A DNA stretch of 64,000 nucleotides, taken from positions 43,454,296 through 43,518,295 of the forward strand of contig CM034548.1 of assembly GCA_020055645.1 (NCBI GenBank), written 5' to 3'. Shown here piece after piece: positions 34,659-47,204 of the stretch (positions are counted from its first letter, which is position 1; each line of letters opens with the position of its first letter). The position numbers were made by a program, and so were the translations under genes. A model generated the notes under the pieces. It was not told the DNA's origin, did not search any database, and saw nothing but the letters and a program-made list of their open reading frames with translations. The DNA comes from Tomocerus qinae (taxonomy: Eukaryota > Arthropoda > Collembola > Entomobryomorpha > Tomoceridae).

Positions 34659-34772
34659 TCAAGACAGAAAGACCGACAGAGTTGTAGAATAAAGTTTGTG
34701 TAAAAGTATATCGATCGTAGAGAGTTTTGTCGGCACGTGGTGCTGGCGATACTCACTCAGGACTCCATCCAT
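34659..34772 (-). CDS. Short ORF, 37 residues, possible first exon (very weak)
   Basis: On the minus strand an ATG in strong context (GGGAATGG) opens MDGVLSEYRQHHVPTKLSTI and continues to TGA at 34661-34659. A donor-like CTGA|GTGAGT lies in the fifth to sixth codons, so the ATG could also belong to a tiny first exon. An E-box CACGTG lies inside. It is the kind of short frame expected by chance in GC-richer DNA (34610-34990). Confidence 0.1.
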   Translation of the reverse strand: MDGVLSEYRQHHVPTKLSTIDILLHKLYSTTLSVFLS

Positions 34773-35158
34773 TCCCTCCACTCTTCTTACAAACACATTC
34801 AACCAAATACTACGACGACTGCCTTCTGCTCTCTTCTCAATCGCTTCATGAGAACTGACAATGAGAGAAAAGCTTCTGTGCTTTACGAATTCTATTCTTA
34901 ATTATTATATTCCGACTCCTCGAATCTCAGCTTGACTTTTCACTTTCCGCCGTTTACCCATTTTCTCCACTCCAACTCTCCTTACACATCTACTGCTTCA
35001 AATCAACCAGAAAAGGAACAATTAGTATGATGAGTTGTTCGACTCAAATCGACTTTCCTGATTTGGGAAAATGAAAGCCATTCTTTCCTGTATTTCAAAA
35101 AGGCGTATTAGTATTTTATTGCGTCGCAAAAATTCTACAAAATTAACATTTCAGGTAT

Positions 35159-35515
35159 TTATGCATAAAGTCCTATAGAGTTTTGTTGTGAATTACTTTC
35201 CATGCATATAGACCGGTCTAAAATATTTTGTGATGGCGCGACTAGAATTTTATTGAATTTTTTATTTCCCAGGCTTATATTATGTAGATAGAATTTCATA
35301 GGTAAATGTAGACGCAGTTTATTATTGTCTTTGACTTTCTCCTTCCAAAACTTGGGATGATATGTGTATGTGTGGCCCCGTGCTAAATGTACACGTGTCT
35401 CCATAGCCTTGCTGGCATCCTGGATCTTGGTATTGTTTTTGCAAAAGACTTTATATGCCAGGCAGGACGCAGCGAAGAGACAGGCACAGAACCAACGCCA
35501 AGGGAATCGGGGAAG
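35159..35515 (-). CDS. 118-residue open frame, minus strand, hypothetical
   Basis: This frame is open from after TGA (35516-35518) down to 35159. The GC-richer upper half reads WRWFCACLFAASCLAYKVFC then KNNTKIQDASKAMETRVHLA. A hydrophobic Cys-containing stretch is followed by a polar part, as in a signal peptide or exon. The first in-frame ATG is internal (35404-35402; 81 residues). The lower half becomes Asn/Lys/Leu-rich like random frames. The opposite strand is open over the same DNA. No family is recognised. If an exon exists here it is probably limited to about 35400-35515. Confidence 0.16.
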   Translation of the reverse strand, partial: LPRFPWRWFCACLFAASCLAYKVFCKNNTKIQDASKAMETRVHLARGHTYTYHPKFWKEKVKDNNKLRLHLPMKFYLHNISLGNKKFNKILVAPSQNILDRSICMESNSQQNSIGLYA

Positions 35516-35932
35516 TCAAGCTCTGTCATTGCCACCATTGTGTATTTGACATTGGACTGCTATAGTCGACCATCAAATGCCCCTGCATTATATGTCCATT
35601 ACCAGTTGGCCAACTCTTCATCTTCATTTTCTCTTCCCCACTATACTCCGTTGCTCACACCCTCCACTCATATCCTGCGACATAAATTCCTCGGAAAAGT
35701 TCCTTCCAACACTTTTCTTAATTTTTCTTCCCGTATTAAAAGGAGTCGAAGCGGGAAGTCGAATGCACGCACACACTCTATTAGACAAACACTATTACTT
35801 AACATTAGGATTAGAAAACTATATTTTTGTTTACTACCTCCGCCTTTCGTTTTTATACGATCAGTACTTAAGTTAAGGATCACTAGCTCAAGACTATCAC
35901 TTCAACGATTATTAGTAGTTGAGTTCGGATAA
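35387..35932 (+). CDS. 181-residue ATG-led open frame, hypothetical, doubtful
   Basis: The ATG-led plus frame starts MYTCLHSLAGILDLGIVFAK, passes through a Ser/Leu/Pro-rich middle and ends in a basic, hydrophobic tail. Overlapping frames on both strands (35577-35876 plus, 35668-35883 minus) are open too, reflecting C-rich low-stop DNA. The frame is longer than most chance frames at the window's base composition, but nothing else (promoter, splice ends, poly(A) signal, motif) supports it. Confidence 0.14.
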   Translation: MYTCLHSLAGILDLGIVFAKDFICQAGRSEETGTEPTPRESGKSSSVIATIVYLTLDCYSRPSNAPALYVHYQLANSSSSFSLPHYTPLLTPSTHILRHKFLGKVPSNTFLNFSSRIKRSRSGKSNARTHSIRQTLLLNIRIRKLYFCLLPPPFVFIRSVLKLRITSSRLSLQRLLVVEFG

Positions 35933-36675
35933 CTAAAGCAATTGAAAAACTTTTTAGGACATTGAGAAAGGCTGCTTAGTCATCCAACCCCTACAACTTT
36001 CCGTCGCTATCCTTCTGAATTTACACACAAAACAGACCGAATAGTAGAAATTGAATCACTCTTCGCTTTCACCGTCACGATTTAACTTCATAGATCTTGT
36101 ATACCTGCTGCTGCTAATTCTCTTTACCTACGTATCAATAAAATCTCTTGATACCTACTTCCTCATGTCTCATTTTTATTTTAGGCTTCTGATGATTTAT
36201 ATTAATTGTATAAAATAAAGTCCTTTTGTTAAAGGTGTTTTAAGATAACAGGGTTGCTTAAGTCCCTGGTATTAATAAGCCAGAAGAAAATAAGAGTCGG
36301 ACGTAATAGGGGAAGGAGAAAGCTGATACTCGCTATCGGATGAAGAAGATACTAAACACTAAAGTTGGTGTACTAACTATTAAGTAGCCTAGTCCAATTA
36401 TGTTATCCTTCCTTTTACATTAGTGTCTTAATAGTGAGAAGTGGCCTTGTGTTTTCCCCTGTGAAAGTCTTTCTGTCTGTTTAGGGAAGGGAGTCACCTG
36501 ACAGGCGGATACACTCTTCATCTAATTATTTCTTATTTCTTGCTATCATTATTGTCTTTTTATGCGACGGAAGACTTTCTTCCATTTTCAACTTTCGCCA
36601 AGAGCTAGTAACTCCTTTCTTATGCCTACCTTAGACATTGCACATTAGTACATCTAAGGTATGCTATACTTGTAA
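35933..36675. other. Non-coding stretch leading to an intron-like 3' end
   Basis: There is no gene. If the terminal exon below is real, this is intron, but no matching donor could be chosen. Confidence 0.5.
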
Positions 36676-36692
36676 CTAACCCTCTTTTTCAG
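36676..36692 (+). promoter_or_regulatory. Textbook 3' splice site with branch point
   Basis: Branch-point-like TAACTAAC (about 36673-36680) is followed directly by the pyrimidine tract CCTCTTTTTCAG, with AG at 36691-36692. Branch-to-AG distance is in the usual 12-20 nt range. This is the cleanest acceptor noticed in the window. Confidence 0.35.
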
Positions 36693-36755
36693 TTTGATGC
36701 CCACCCTTTGAGCGAGGTTGCTCTACTGATGTTCTACTGCTCAATAATAACATAA
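36693..36755 (+). CDS. Possible last coding exon, 20 codons plus stop (hypothetical)
   Basis: Behind the strong acceptor the phase-0 frame reads FDAHPLSEVALLMFYCSIIT and ends in TAA at 36753-36755. AATAAA follows at 36766-36771, 10 bp past the stop. Acceptor, short open frame, stop and poly(A) signal come in the order of a terminal exon. Twenty open codons alone are not significant, and the upstream exon is unknown. The product is not recognised. Confidence 0.2.
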   Translation, partial: FDAHPLSEVALLMFYCSIIT

Positions 36756-36765
36756 AAACGGATGA

Positions 36766-36771
36766 AATAAA
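36766..36771 (+). terminator. AATAAA poly(A) signal candidate
   Basis: The hexamer lies just after the short terminal frame ending at 36755. It is common in AT-rich DNA and is only supportive in context. Confidence 0.2.
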
Positions 36772-39700
36772 TTAAATCTTTTTCGGGTGTCGGACACATT
36801 TCTATACTTATGAAATCTGTCACGTTAATTTATTACTAACTCCATCTACTAGCTTCCTTTCTTTTTAATGGCATTAACTTGGCGATGCTGTAATTTGGAA
36901 AGACATTACAGAACTGTAAATTAAAGTTGCCGGTAGCATATATGGACATTTTCAGATTAAAATAATACCTCTGCGGACATATACCGTCATTTACTAGCGA
37001 ATAATTCTGTGTGCATTTTATGCTACCAAACTAGAAATGATATGAAATCATTTGACCTATGATGATTGTGTAATTGTGTATGAATTATTCTCTCATGCAT
37101 ATAATTATGTACGTCTGTGCTGAGGAAATTGCGCAGATTGGTTGCGATTTCATTAGGCACTTCCTTTAGGTGCCTTTATCGTTTCAAGTACATTTATTGA
37201 ATGGTGAATATGCGTAAGTACTTACGTATAAAAGCAATTTCACTCTCCATTGATTCAGTGTCAATATCAAATACATACATAAATGCACTTTACCTTGTTC
37301 GCTTTCACTTCCTTCCCCATTTCTCCATGTAAATCGATTAAACTTAAATTGAATTTGATTTTCATTCAGCATCAACTCTTACTTCACTCTTCCTGTGCCA
37401 GAACCAAATCTATATTACAAATGTTTAGTAATATCACATCCTCATGTACGTACAAGACTTATGGGAATTAATATTGCGCGTTAACTGCCTGTAAAATAGT
37501 TTATTGTTTGTCCATTCAGTCATATAAATGGTTCCATTGAATAAAGGAGCCTATATTTTATAGTCTCTCTTTACTCTCTAGATGTGAGATGTTCTATGTG
37601 AGATTGTGTACTAACTTGGCTAATGGTATTTAAATCCGTTCAGACACAGATAAATCACTAGGAGCGTTTTATAGATACCTATCAGTACAATATTATTGGA
37701 TAAGTTAGAGCTAGAAAGCGACTATTCGTCTGTACAGTGCTTGGCATTCTACAACTTAAATGCCCAAATAGATGAGGTAATATGTCGTTGAGTTTATAAA
37801 GTATTCACTCCATCTCCCCATCTCTAGCAATTTCAATTCATCCATCCTTCCGCCTCAAGGTATTCAATCACCCGAAGAAGAGCGAGGCATGTAAATAATA
37901 TTTGTACTATACCAGCAGCACTGCTTTTTGTTTCTAAACCACCTTATTATTTTCAAAGGGTATCCTGTTTACATTATTATTTATGCATCATTCAAATAGC
38001 ACGTGAACAGTTAAGCAAATAACTATACAAAATTGATTGTACAAACAAAAGCCGTGCGACCGAATTGAATTGAGACTTTGTATTGCTTGAATGAGAATCT
38101 GCCTTCCTGATTTACTTTAAATGTTTTCAACTTATTTACCTATTCACTTTCTCTGAAAGTTACCTTCCTAAACTCTTTAATGTTTTCATTTCACTTCCTT
38201 TTCTTGTTGTCGACTTGAAAAGTACTTGGAAATGCGAGTTTTACATATGTTATTCCAAATTCCCTTTGTAATGTTGAGACGGAAATGGGAAATGAAATTC
38301 AATGCGTGCTACATACAAACAAAGATTCGAAACTATACTGAATAATCAAACAATGCGTGCACTACTTTGGCTGTAGTCATCCACAGTCAGTAGCAACCAT
38401 AGAAATGTATGTATTCAAAGTCTCCTTGCTCTGTGATGTAGGAAACACTTACTAACAATGTAACAACATCACGAGATCATGGAACAAAACAAACTTTTCG
38501 ATTTTCTGTCAGAACTCCACTTGGGCGCTCACTGCGGCCGTGACTATTGTCATAGGACATTTATACACGAGGCAATTCAAGCACCTACTTACTACAAACA
38601 TTCTCACTGCAGGATAATCTATTCGAAAATTAAATTTACATCATTTCCTGTTCCTTAATTCATATTTCTTTAGTTATAGCAGTACGGTGATGACACCAAA
38701 TAGACATACTATAGCTTGGACGTGCCTTGACCATACAAAGTTTCTAGCCTTTATAAATAAGTAATTCGAAGTCGATGCATTAATGATGTGTCAATTGTAT
38801 CCTAATAGCAATAAGTAATTAATCAAATTCGATAGCGATTATAAAAAACTGACAAAATTATAATGATTGTTAAAATATAGTTTCAAAGCTAATTTTGTCA
38901 CACTGTTTCAGCCTGTCACACTATTTCCTTATTGCGCATTTGCTTTAATTTATATTTTATTACTAGTTAAGGTTATCCCGCAAATATTTTTACTTGCTTA
39001 TTTAAGTGTTGATGAAGGACAAATGTAGCTTAAAGTTTTAAGCAAAAAAGTTCTAGCGCTAATTTTGCAACACGGAGAATCACTAGATGGCTTATTTCTA
39101 GCTAAATACGGCTAAAAATCATTATCCTATTTTAATGGAAGATGAGAAGTTGATTAAAATAATTTTACAAGCGTTCCACAATAGATATCATAAAAATTTT
39201 TATTATTATTTTATGTCTTATTTTAATTAATATTTTCATTCAACAAGATTTTTTACAATGAACACTAGTCTTTATTAGTTTAAACAAATACTTAGTAGGT
39301 GCATGAAACATTTACATTCATTTAAAATGTTGGAAATACGCTTTGCATTTGCTATCTACACTAGAATATTATAAATAGGACGAATGTAACCATAAACTAC
39401 GAGAGTAATAGAGTGCAATATGGTCTTATGGAAGCGAGCGGGGCAATAATGCAGTTTAGTTTCATTTCAGGTTGCATCAGGAGGGAAGTAATAACAATGT
39501 GGAAGTGTGTGCAACAGATTTTCATTTCCAATGAAGGGGAAGTGAGCAAAAACAAATGCCTGTGAGACAATAATGATGTCTGCCTTGGTTTCCTTTACCC
39601 TTGGCTCAGCCTTTCATTAAGGGTACACTCACTCGTCTCCTTTGCTGTGTATATTCTGGTCCAAGTTGAAAGGACACAAGTTGAATGTACCTAACGTTGA

Positions 39701-42700
39701 CATAGGGAAACGCATAACCAGAAACTACAAATAAACCTACAATGTCCATTTTTATTGCTCTCCTTCAACATAAAAATATTGAATAATGGAGATGATGAGC
39801 ATTGAAGATGTTTATTGAGCTGACCCATGTTTTCTGATTCAGTCTCTTCTTGTAATGAAGCAAATATGTTTACATGAATAGATTTTGAAAATAAAATGGA
39901 GAGCAGACAAAAATTATTTCTTAGTTTAAGCGTATTTTCATAAATTATTGGATTTTACATACATAAAGGCGACTACGAGGAGCAATCTCTGATTTTTCCT
40001 GTTTGTGTTAGTATTTTTCGGAAGGGGGAGCTCCTTAGGTCGATAAAGATGACACACTAAAATACACAAAGTTAACCTTTGCAGCTGCAATGTAATACGT
40101 TAATTATTGTACAATATTGCATCCAAGGCAAATGAATAGCAGACTCGTTTTGGAGTTAAAATTCTGTGAGTATGGGAAACCTATTGGGAGTAGCATTTGT
40201 TGACCATGAAAATTACATGGGTTTCAGGAAATGAGCAGTGTCATGTATGCATCTATGTAGTTGTCCGAGTCTAAATATATTACTTGACCGTCGAATCTAA
40301 TCATCAACGTGTGGTGCAAAAATAGGATTATTGGAGGGGCAAGGCAAGCTGAAGTTTGAATGGTCATCAAACGCAATATTAGTTGGGTGTGAGTACGTAT
40401 GAGAGGGTAATGGCAGTTGTAATGCTTTCATGGTGAACTATATACAAAGGCATAATAGCATTGAGTATTGATTCGTTGTGATGTATTGAGCATGAAAGCA
40501 CCAGCAGAATGCAACTTAATAAAAACCTTTCTATTCCATGGACAAGAGACAAAGAGCAGATGAGACATTCACAAAAGTCATTTGACCATTGCTTTGCTTT
40601 GATATTGATTCTGTTGACATGTACACCTACAATCCCGTTTTGGCCAGTAGCAGATTACTTGTATCAATAAAACCTATCTACCACATAATAATAAATAGAA
40701 CTATTAGTACTGCCTCATAAATGGTGTAATTCCCGTCCGACAATATCTTATATAAACTATCCCTACGATGCTTTAGAGATGAGCACACTTTTCTTTGACA
40801 TTTGATTTTTCAGACTTATATTATACTCACCGTTTCAGATTTAATTACATGTTTACCATTTTGATATATTAGTATAATTAGATTTATTAATTTATGTACA
40901 TATTGAAAATGTATAATGTGGAATATCTACAAAGAATTGTTAAGAATATTTGAAAATAGTACATATTTGCAATTACACTTAATTGTGGATGGATAATTAG
41001 TCTTTTTCAATTGTCATGGCTAACAAATATTATATTTACAGATTCTGAACGTCAAATTAAAATTTTGATAAGTGGTATTACTAACATTATTATTGCCACA
41101 GTTCTCATCCTATCATAATCAAAGAATTCTAAACTTCCATATGAATGATGTCTGTTACTCATTCCTTTTTGAGAAAATATTAAATTTTATTTAGAAATAC
41201 AATTACTACGATTTGGTAACATAATATGTACAATTTTGTTTCATTTACAGATGTAATATTTAACAGAACGTGTGTCAATTATTCCCCAACTAGTTCTACT
41301 CGGAGAAATACATAAACTTCGTATTAGTAATCCATGATAAAATATGCCACTACCTAAATAATTTGTTGAACTTTTTAGCATAATAAGTTATTTTCCTGGG
41401 AAAGAGTACAAATGAATTTTGTATCATTATTTAAATAAATTTATTATGGTTGAATAATTTTATAAGGAAAATAGTCTGTGACTGTTTCAATCATCGGCTA
41501 AAATGTATTTCAATCCTGTATATGACCAGACAACTATCAACCCATATTGATCAAACATTGGAGTGAGTCGACACAGAATTAAACATCTACATAATATTTA
41601 CTATAGTCTTACAATTGAATGGGCAGCAAAGCATATGACAACCTCTGTACTATTTGATTGTGTCAACAAAATAACTATTTGCTGAGTTTAAATAAATAAT
41701 AGCATTTAATGATAATATTTGGTAAATGTGTAGAAATTAAAAAGTGAAATACATAGATAGAAATATTTTATTACAGAATAGCCTCTTAGGTTGCCAATAA
41801 AAATACATTTGTACATTGAGGAATTACATTAGTGAAAATGTATTGGAAATGAGTCATATTAATTTCCCCTCAGATAGATATTTGTAATTCATTTGGGATT
41901 TTCGTTTGTTGTGGTCTCTCAATGCAATTCTGTCAATTCTGTGACAATCCCCGAATGATAATTATCAGGATAGTAGCCCAATAATGCAGCATAATGTATT
42001 ATTTGGTATTTTATTATTGGATTAGTCTCCTTTGATATTGTATTCTTGTTGCCTGGTTCCACTTCTAGTTTCACAGCAACGTCAACATTCATATAGGTAT
42101 ACATAATATTGTTTTATGTCTGAATTCGTTAGTCTCATAACATTATGACTTTTTGCGTTCAGCTGAACTGGAAGTGACGCATCTTTCTTCTGGCTTGAAA
42201 ATCTTAGCTGCTACCAAATTGAGGGAAAAATGCATTTTTCATAATATATTTAAGGGGATCATTGCTTTCTTGAGCAGCGGGGTTATTGGTTTGATGTGAT
42301 GAGATGAATTTTTGGAGAAGACAAGGTATATACCCTCCACTTATTATGTTTACTTAGTATTAAATAGATAGGGGAGTAGAAGATTTAGAGAAAGCAGGAA
42401 AAGAGTCACGATCAAGTTGAGACAGACAGAAATGGAATGTCTGAGAATGTCATCATACTTTTTGCTTGTGATTTTCTGGTGGGTTATTAACACAAGCATA
42501 TCCATTGCTTCAATCAATATCATTTTTCGTATATACTTTATATATATAACTTTTATCTTGTATGTCATAAGAAATTAATTCCGCCAAGGAGATATTAATT
42601 CCAAACTTGTTCAACATTTTTTGGATCATATTTACTACAATCTATAGCTCAAAAATCATAACAATGTTATATTTTCAGTTTTTCTGAGTTCGCTCATATA

Positions 42701-45326
42701 CTTAATAATAATTTTCAAGCTATTAATTAAAACAGTCTGCCATTAGAAAAAAGCAATTATTTTTTGTCATTTGGTGAAGATAAAGAAGGCATTCAAACCC
42801 AACAACAGTAAAAGGTATACTTAAGTATTAATGAGGAGTATTGTATGTACACTAAAGTTAATATAAGCAGAGGATAACAACTTCTTCTTGCTTCCTGATG
42901 CGTAATGCATGCCAATTAATAAAAGCAAAAGATAATCTTCGAGAGGCTTCCTTTTTATTACCCGGAAAATTTGGGCACTGTGTTGCTTTGTTTGGTCTGG
43001 CTGCAAAAGAGTAAACAAGGATAATATTTGATTACACATGAATGTGTCTATTGTCTTAATAAGTGGATACTAAAATGCGTAGAGACAGTGATGTCAGCAC
43101 CACTACAGTTACATTATGTAGTGTTACACTGTAATAAACAGAAATAATTTGGGACAGAGAATTCACCCCTACATGCACCAGTCTGTCTACGGAGCGTCTA
43201 GACGGATTCATTGACTTGGTTAGAGATAGACGGTAAAGGGTTGAGGACGACAGGCAGAATGATGCATGGTGACTAAATCTCACTCAAAACCCAACTCACA
43301 TGATCTGTAATGACTGTATGTGTTTATAAGTGTCGGGAATCAGAGTAGAAGGTTGCAGTGCATATGGCTGTGGAGAAAAGGATTGTGACAAATTCGAGCG
43401 GTCAGGAAAATGAGGACTGAGCCGAAGGAAAGTGACAATGAGTGAGTTGGATGAGTAAGTTGACTAGCATTGAATTGCCTTGTCTAGATGGCTTTGGTTG
43501 ACTTGACTGCGTCAGGCGAGATGCTCCAAATGAAACTAATTACAACGCTCATCACATCGCACGATATTTTCGTAGTCGACTTTTAATTCCAGTGTTTTCT
43601 GTCTCTTCTCCTTTTAACAGCCTCTCCTTACCATACTTTACATTTAGATTAGATTGAATCTGACTCATTCTATTCATGTCTTCAATGAACTCTGCTTTCT
43701 AGAGGGAAAACACCGAGGAAGGGGAGCCATCTCAACAACTACTACTATATATACTATCTAGTCATATTATACAGAGTCGGTACTACTTAAGTAATCGCTA
43801 TCGTAAGAAAGTGCAGACGGCTGAAGGAAGGAGAGTCAAGTCAATGGAGAAAAGGAAATAAAAGCAAAAGGGAAAAGTACAACTGCCAAGCAGAGTTTCA
43901 CAAATTATCATAAACAACTTAACTAACACAAACTTATGGGTGAGTTTGAACCAACAGAATTACGCCTCTCTTTCTCCTGACTTATGCTTAGAATGCCATC
44001 GATGCTACTTTTATAATATTCCTAATGTTTGCCGTTGTCTTTGTTAGTTATCTATAAGAGCAACGCGTACGTACATTTATATTCCTTATAAATGTGAAAA
44101 TAGTATTTACGCTCCCTGCTAATAGCATAAAAGACTAAAACTTTCAACCAGTTCGCCTCTCATCTCGACTAAATGCAAGTTATCGGACAGTTATTGTCAT
44201 AATAGTAAGTAGCTGACTCGCGGAAAATGTCTTTAGCATTGCTCTTGCTAATTCACATACATCTCATTCTTTTGTTCACCAGACAAAGACATTGCAAGTT
44301 TCGACAAGATTAGATAGAGGAGGTCCGTAGGCGAAAGTAATAAGTACCCCTCATGGTAAAAGTTGCAAGGCATTTTAGATATGTATAAGTTTTGACAAGT
44401 TGTGGTGAAACTATCTTTTTAAATCTAATATTGTTACCATATCCATGATATCTCAACAACGTAGTTTTATTCTGATAACTTCATTGAATAATAAAATCTA
44501 GCTATAATTTTTGCAATAAGAAATAACACATACATAGTCAGTATGTATGAATTCCATATTTGTGATCCAATTTAATTGTAATATATATAAGGTAACTACT
44601 ATTCATTTTCTGGTATCTGCTGAATATGAAATCAAAAAAGTTTTCTTCAACGGAATTGCAGAGTTGAATTAATGAAAAATTTTATTAGTCATTTTGTTAG
44701 ATGACTAATAAGAATCTTCCGGTAACATAGATTTATACAAATACGCAGTAAAGATGTTTTACAGTGCAATTGGGTACCTATATTATCTCCTTCCTTCGCC
44801 TTCCAGTTCAAATGTGCAAAGTACAAGGTCGTAGGCTCAACAAACAACATTGAGTTCCAAGAATGATGCTCTGACATGGTATGTAGCTATGTAATTATAT
44901 AGGAATACTTTATAAGCTTTAGGTCATCCTCTTCCACTGAAATACTTAGCGAAGCAGTCATACAAAGAAAGTCTCTATGGATTACCGAGTTTTAATTCAG
45001 CAAACTAGAATGTCCAAACACCAGCTTCAATTATGTAGATGTATGCATAACAACAATATACAGATTAGGAGGTTATAATTACTATTTAGGCATACTTTTT
45101 ACTTTGTTCCTTATATGCATCTTTTCTGTGATTGATAGACGTTAGGTTTGGCATTGTTTGCAAATATTTCACTCGTAGAAATAAGTATTATATTGGTGGA
45201 CTGGTTTTTTAGAGTAAGCACTTCACAATGAACGTGCCTTCACGTACAATAAAAAACCTGCCCATCCATCAATCTCTCAACTAGTACAACTTCTCGGAAC
45301 ACTTTCTTTGATAAGCTTAAAGATTC
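36772..45326. other. 8.5 kb gene-free AT-rich stretch
   Basis: There is no supported gene, RNA or repeat family over about 8.5 kb. A good acceptor occurs at 43618 (CTTCTCCTTTTAACAG) with only eight open codons after it, and one at 39470 (TTTCATTTCAG) with six. The minus-strand 62-residue frame 44689-44877 starts at an ATG in excellent context (ATACCATGT) and reads MSEHHSWNSMLFVEPTTLYF. A TATAAAG on that strand (44914-44908) is only about 31-37 bp from the ATG, which leaves almost no leader, so it is noted but not called. The region 43160-43600 is locally GC-richer without a frame of interest. Confidence 0.5.
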
Positions 45327-45389
45327 GTCATTGCAATTGCAAGTACTAATACCTGGTTTTTATAATTGCAATTCTTGAAGTGCAATGAC
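45327..45389. ncRNA. 63-nt bulged hairpin, possible structured RNA
   Basis: Outer arms GTCATTGCA (45327-45335) and TGCAATGAC (45381-45389) are exactly complementary. Inside them AATTGCAA (45335-45342) pairs with TTGCAATT (45366-45373). This leaves a 7-nt bulge (45374-45380, 3' side) and a 23-nt loop. Size and shape resemble a short microRNA precursor or other stem-loop, but the bulge is large and no known microRNA seed was recognised. It may simply be DNA symmetry built from the repeated word TTGCAA. Confidence 0.25.
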
Positions 45390-45802
45390 TGGTTTCTCTG
45401 GATAAGCGAAAACCTTAATATGCATAATCAGCAAATTTCTATTTAAAATATATTGCGAAATGACGGTTTCAACTAACAGGCATCATCACCGCTCGTTGTG
45501 TTTGTTTTAAACCAAATAGCACACCTCATCAGATACCGTGGAGGTTTTATTGCTAAGTAATCTGTTTCCCTGCACGGGTTATTCCTTTGCGTTGATTTAC
45601 TTAATCTCCTGAAGGAAAAAGATCGTGGATAGCAATTAAGGATCTGTTCCTGTGTAATTTAATTGTTTACTCGTCTGTAGTGGTAAGGATAGGGTAAACA
45701 GACAAGGAAAACGTCGAAATAACTTTATGATGCATTCAGTCGAGTCAAAACATTTTGTAAGTCATTTGCAATTCATGAGACAAATTAAATCAGTTACAAG
45801 AA
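45390..45802. other. Balanced-composition non-coding stretch, possible conserved element
   Basis: From about 45440 to 45680 the sequence lacks low-complexity runs and has more even base use than its surroundings (for example around 45500-45600, with CACCTCATCAG and GCACGGGTTATTCC words). No long frame is open. Such texture is seen in conserved non-coding elements, but conservation cannot be judged from one sequence. Confidence 0.25.
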
Positions 45803-45820
45803 GGTTAGTGGTTAGGTTAG
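45803..45820. repeat. Second TTAGG-like tract
   Basis: GGTTAGTGGTTAGGTTAG contains three GGTTA units with a small interruption. It resembles the tract at 25913 and the arthropod telomere unit. Very short; low significance alone. Confidence 0.3.
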
Positions 45821-47204
45821 CATTGTTCTGTCTCCTGTCGCTTCTTTTGTTGATGGTCAATCAGAGGAAAACTGATTCTAATCCTTAAGCTCACAACAAA
45901 AACGAACTAGCAAGAAATTGCTGGTGAGTATACATTTTTCATCTAGTAATTTCTGCCTGGTCTTGATATTCTACGTATTTGCTTATTGCATTTAAAACAT
46001 TTGCTTTAAAATTGGTATAGCATCTGCTATGTTTCTCTGGCTTTTATTCGATGACACAATGTATTAAACAAAGACTTTGAGATTGCAATCTACCGATACT
46101 TGATTACGCAATCACAGTAGGATGCGTACAATAAATAAAATTCATAATATTCAGTGCTGAAAGTCACAAAATTTCCATTACGTATTGACCCTGGGCTCCA
46201 AATCAAAAATGACAAGGAGATATCCAGTTTTTTTGTTTATCATTTACACCTCATCCATCGCTTAGCCATCACTTTGGAATGATCTGTTTATTTCATATAA
46301 ACATTTACATTGTTCCATAATAATCAACAAGTATAGAGAAGCAGATATGCATCTAGTATTGTTGGCACCTGCATCCATCATCATGTGGCAATGTAGCATC
46401 CTAACTAGTACTAACCTGTTTTTAATCACGTCCATACAAAAAGTGCTTCTCCAATACAGAAAACAATAGACAAATGTCTAATTCACATTTTTAATTACAT
46501 AATTCCAGTTGTTTACATGTGTAACATTATACTAATTGAATCGACAGCTTTTTCAAAGCTTATTAAAGGTCTTCCCAATAGATTGATTACTTTAATTCAA
46601 AGAATATTACGTTCAGGAAATACAACACTCCAACCAAAAATACATCAATTTTTTTCCAAAGTACTTATACTTCCCCTTGCACTCTACAGCAATCGAATAA
46701 CTCATATTTTGTCTGTAGAGTGCTCGTATAATTGTATTTATCGGTTCCAAATTCTGAACTTTAAGTTGGCTGTACCTTTCGTATCCAGTAAATATTCAAT
46801 TTGATGGAAATTAATTTAATGAAAATTGATAAATAATTTTGTTAGGAATAACTCCAGACGTCTCTTTTCTGCAGTATTCACTAGAACCCTTGAAATTCCG
46901 CTTTCACAGTATAGCATTCTACTTACTTCAATAATACATTATAATTTAATCTTATTATAGTTCTGAAACTGAATTTGGTTTTGGTGGATATATTTAGAGA
47001 ATAAAACGAGTCTCCCTCAAGTCCCAAATGGACGACCTAATTCGATTCAGGTATTTTAAGAGACATGAAAACAAGGTTAAGCAAGAATAAGAAAATCCAA
47101 CTAACTTTGTATCTTTTTCTATCCTGAAATAAATAGTTGGCGAATGGTGCTCTCCTGCCCTGCACTGTGCAGTCTTGGAAGTTAAATCTTGCTTTACATT
47201 TCAG
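45821..47204. other. Non-coding stretch, intron-like at right end
   Basis: A donor-like TGCTG|GTGAGTATA lies at about 45923. The frame 46517-46804 (95 residues) has no motif. The stretch ends at the acceptor of the exon candidate at 47205, so 45923-47204 could be read as an intron, but no coding frame precedes the donor convincingly. Confidence 0.4.

Noticed and set aside
43600-43650. Strong acceptor CTTCTCCTTTTAACAG
   Set aside because: All frames behind it close within about a dozen codons and no poly(A) signal or donor follows.
44689-44877. 62-residue minus frame with excellent ATG context
   Set aside because: The TATA box would place the start almost on the ATG, the frame is short, and no donor, poly(A) signal or motif supports it.
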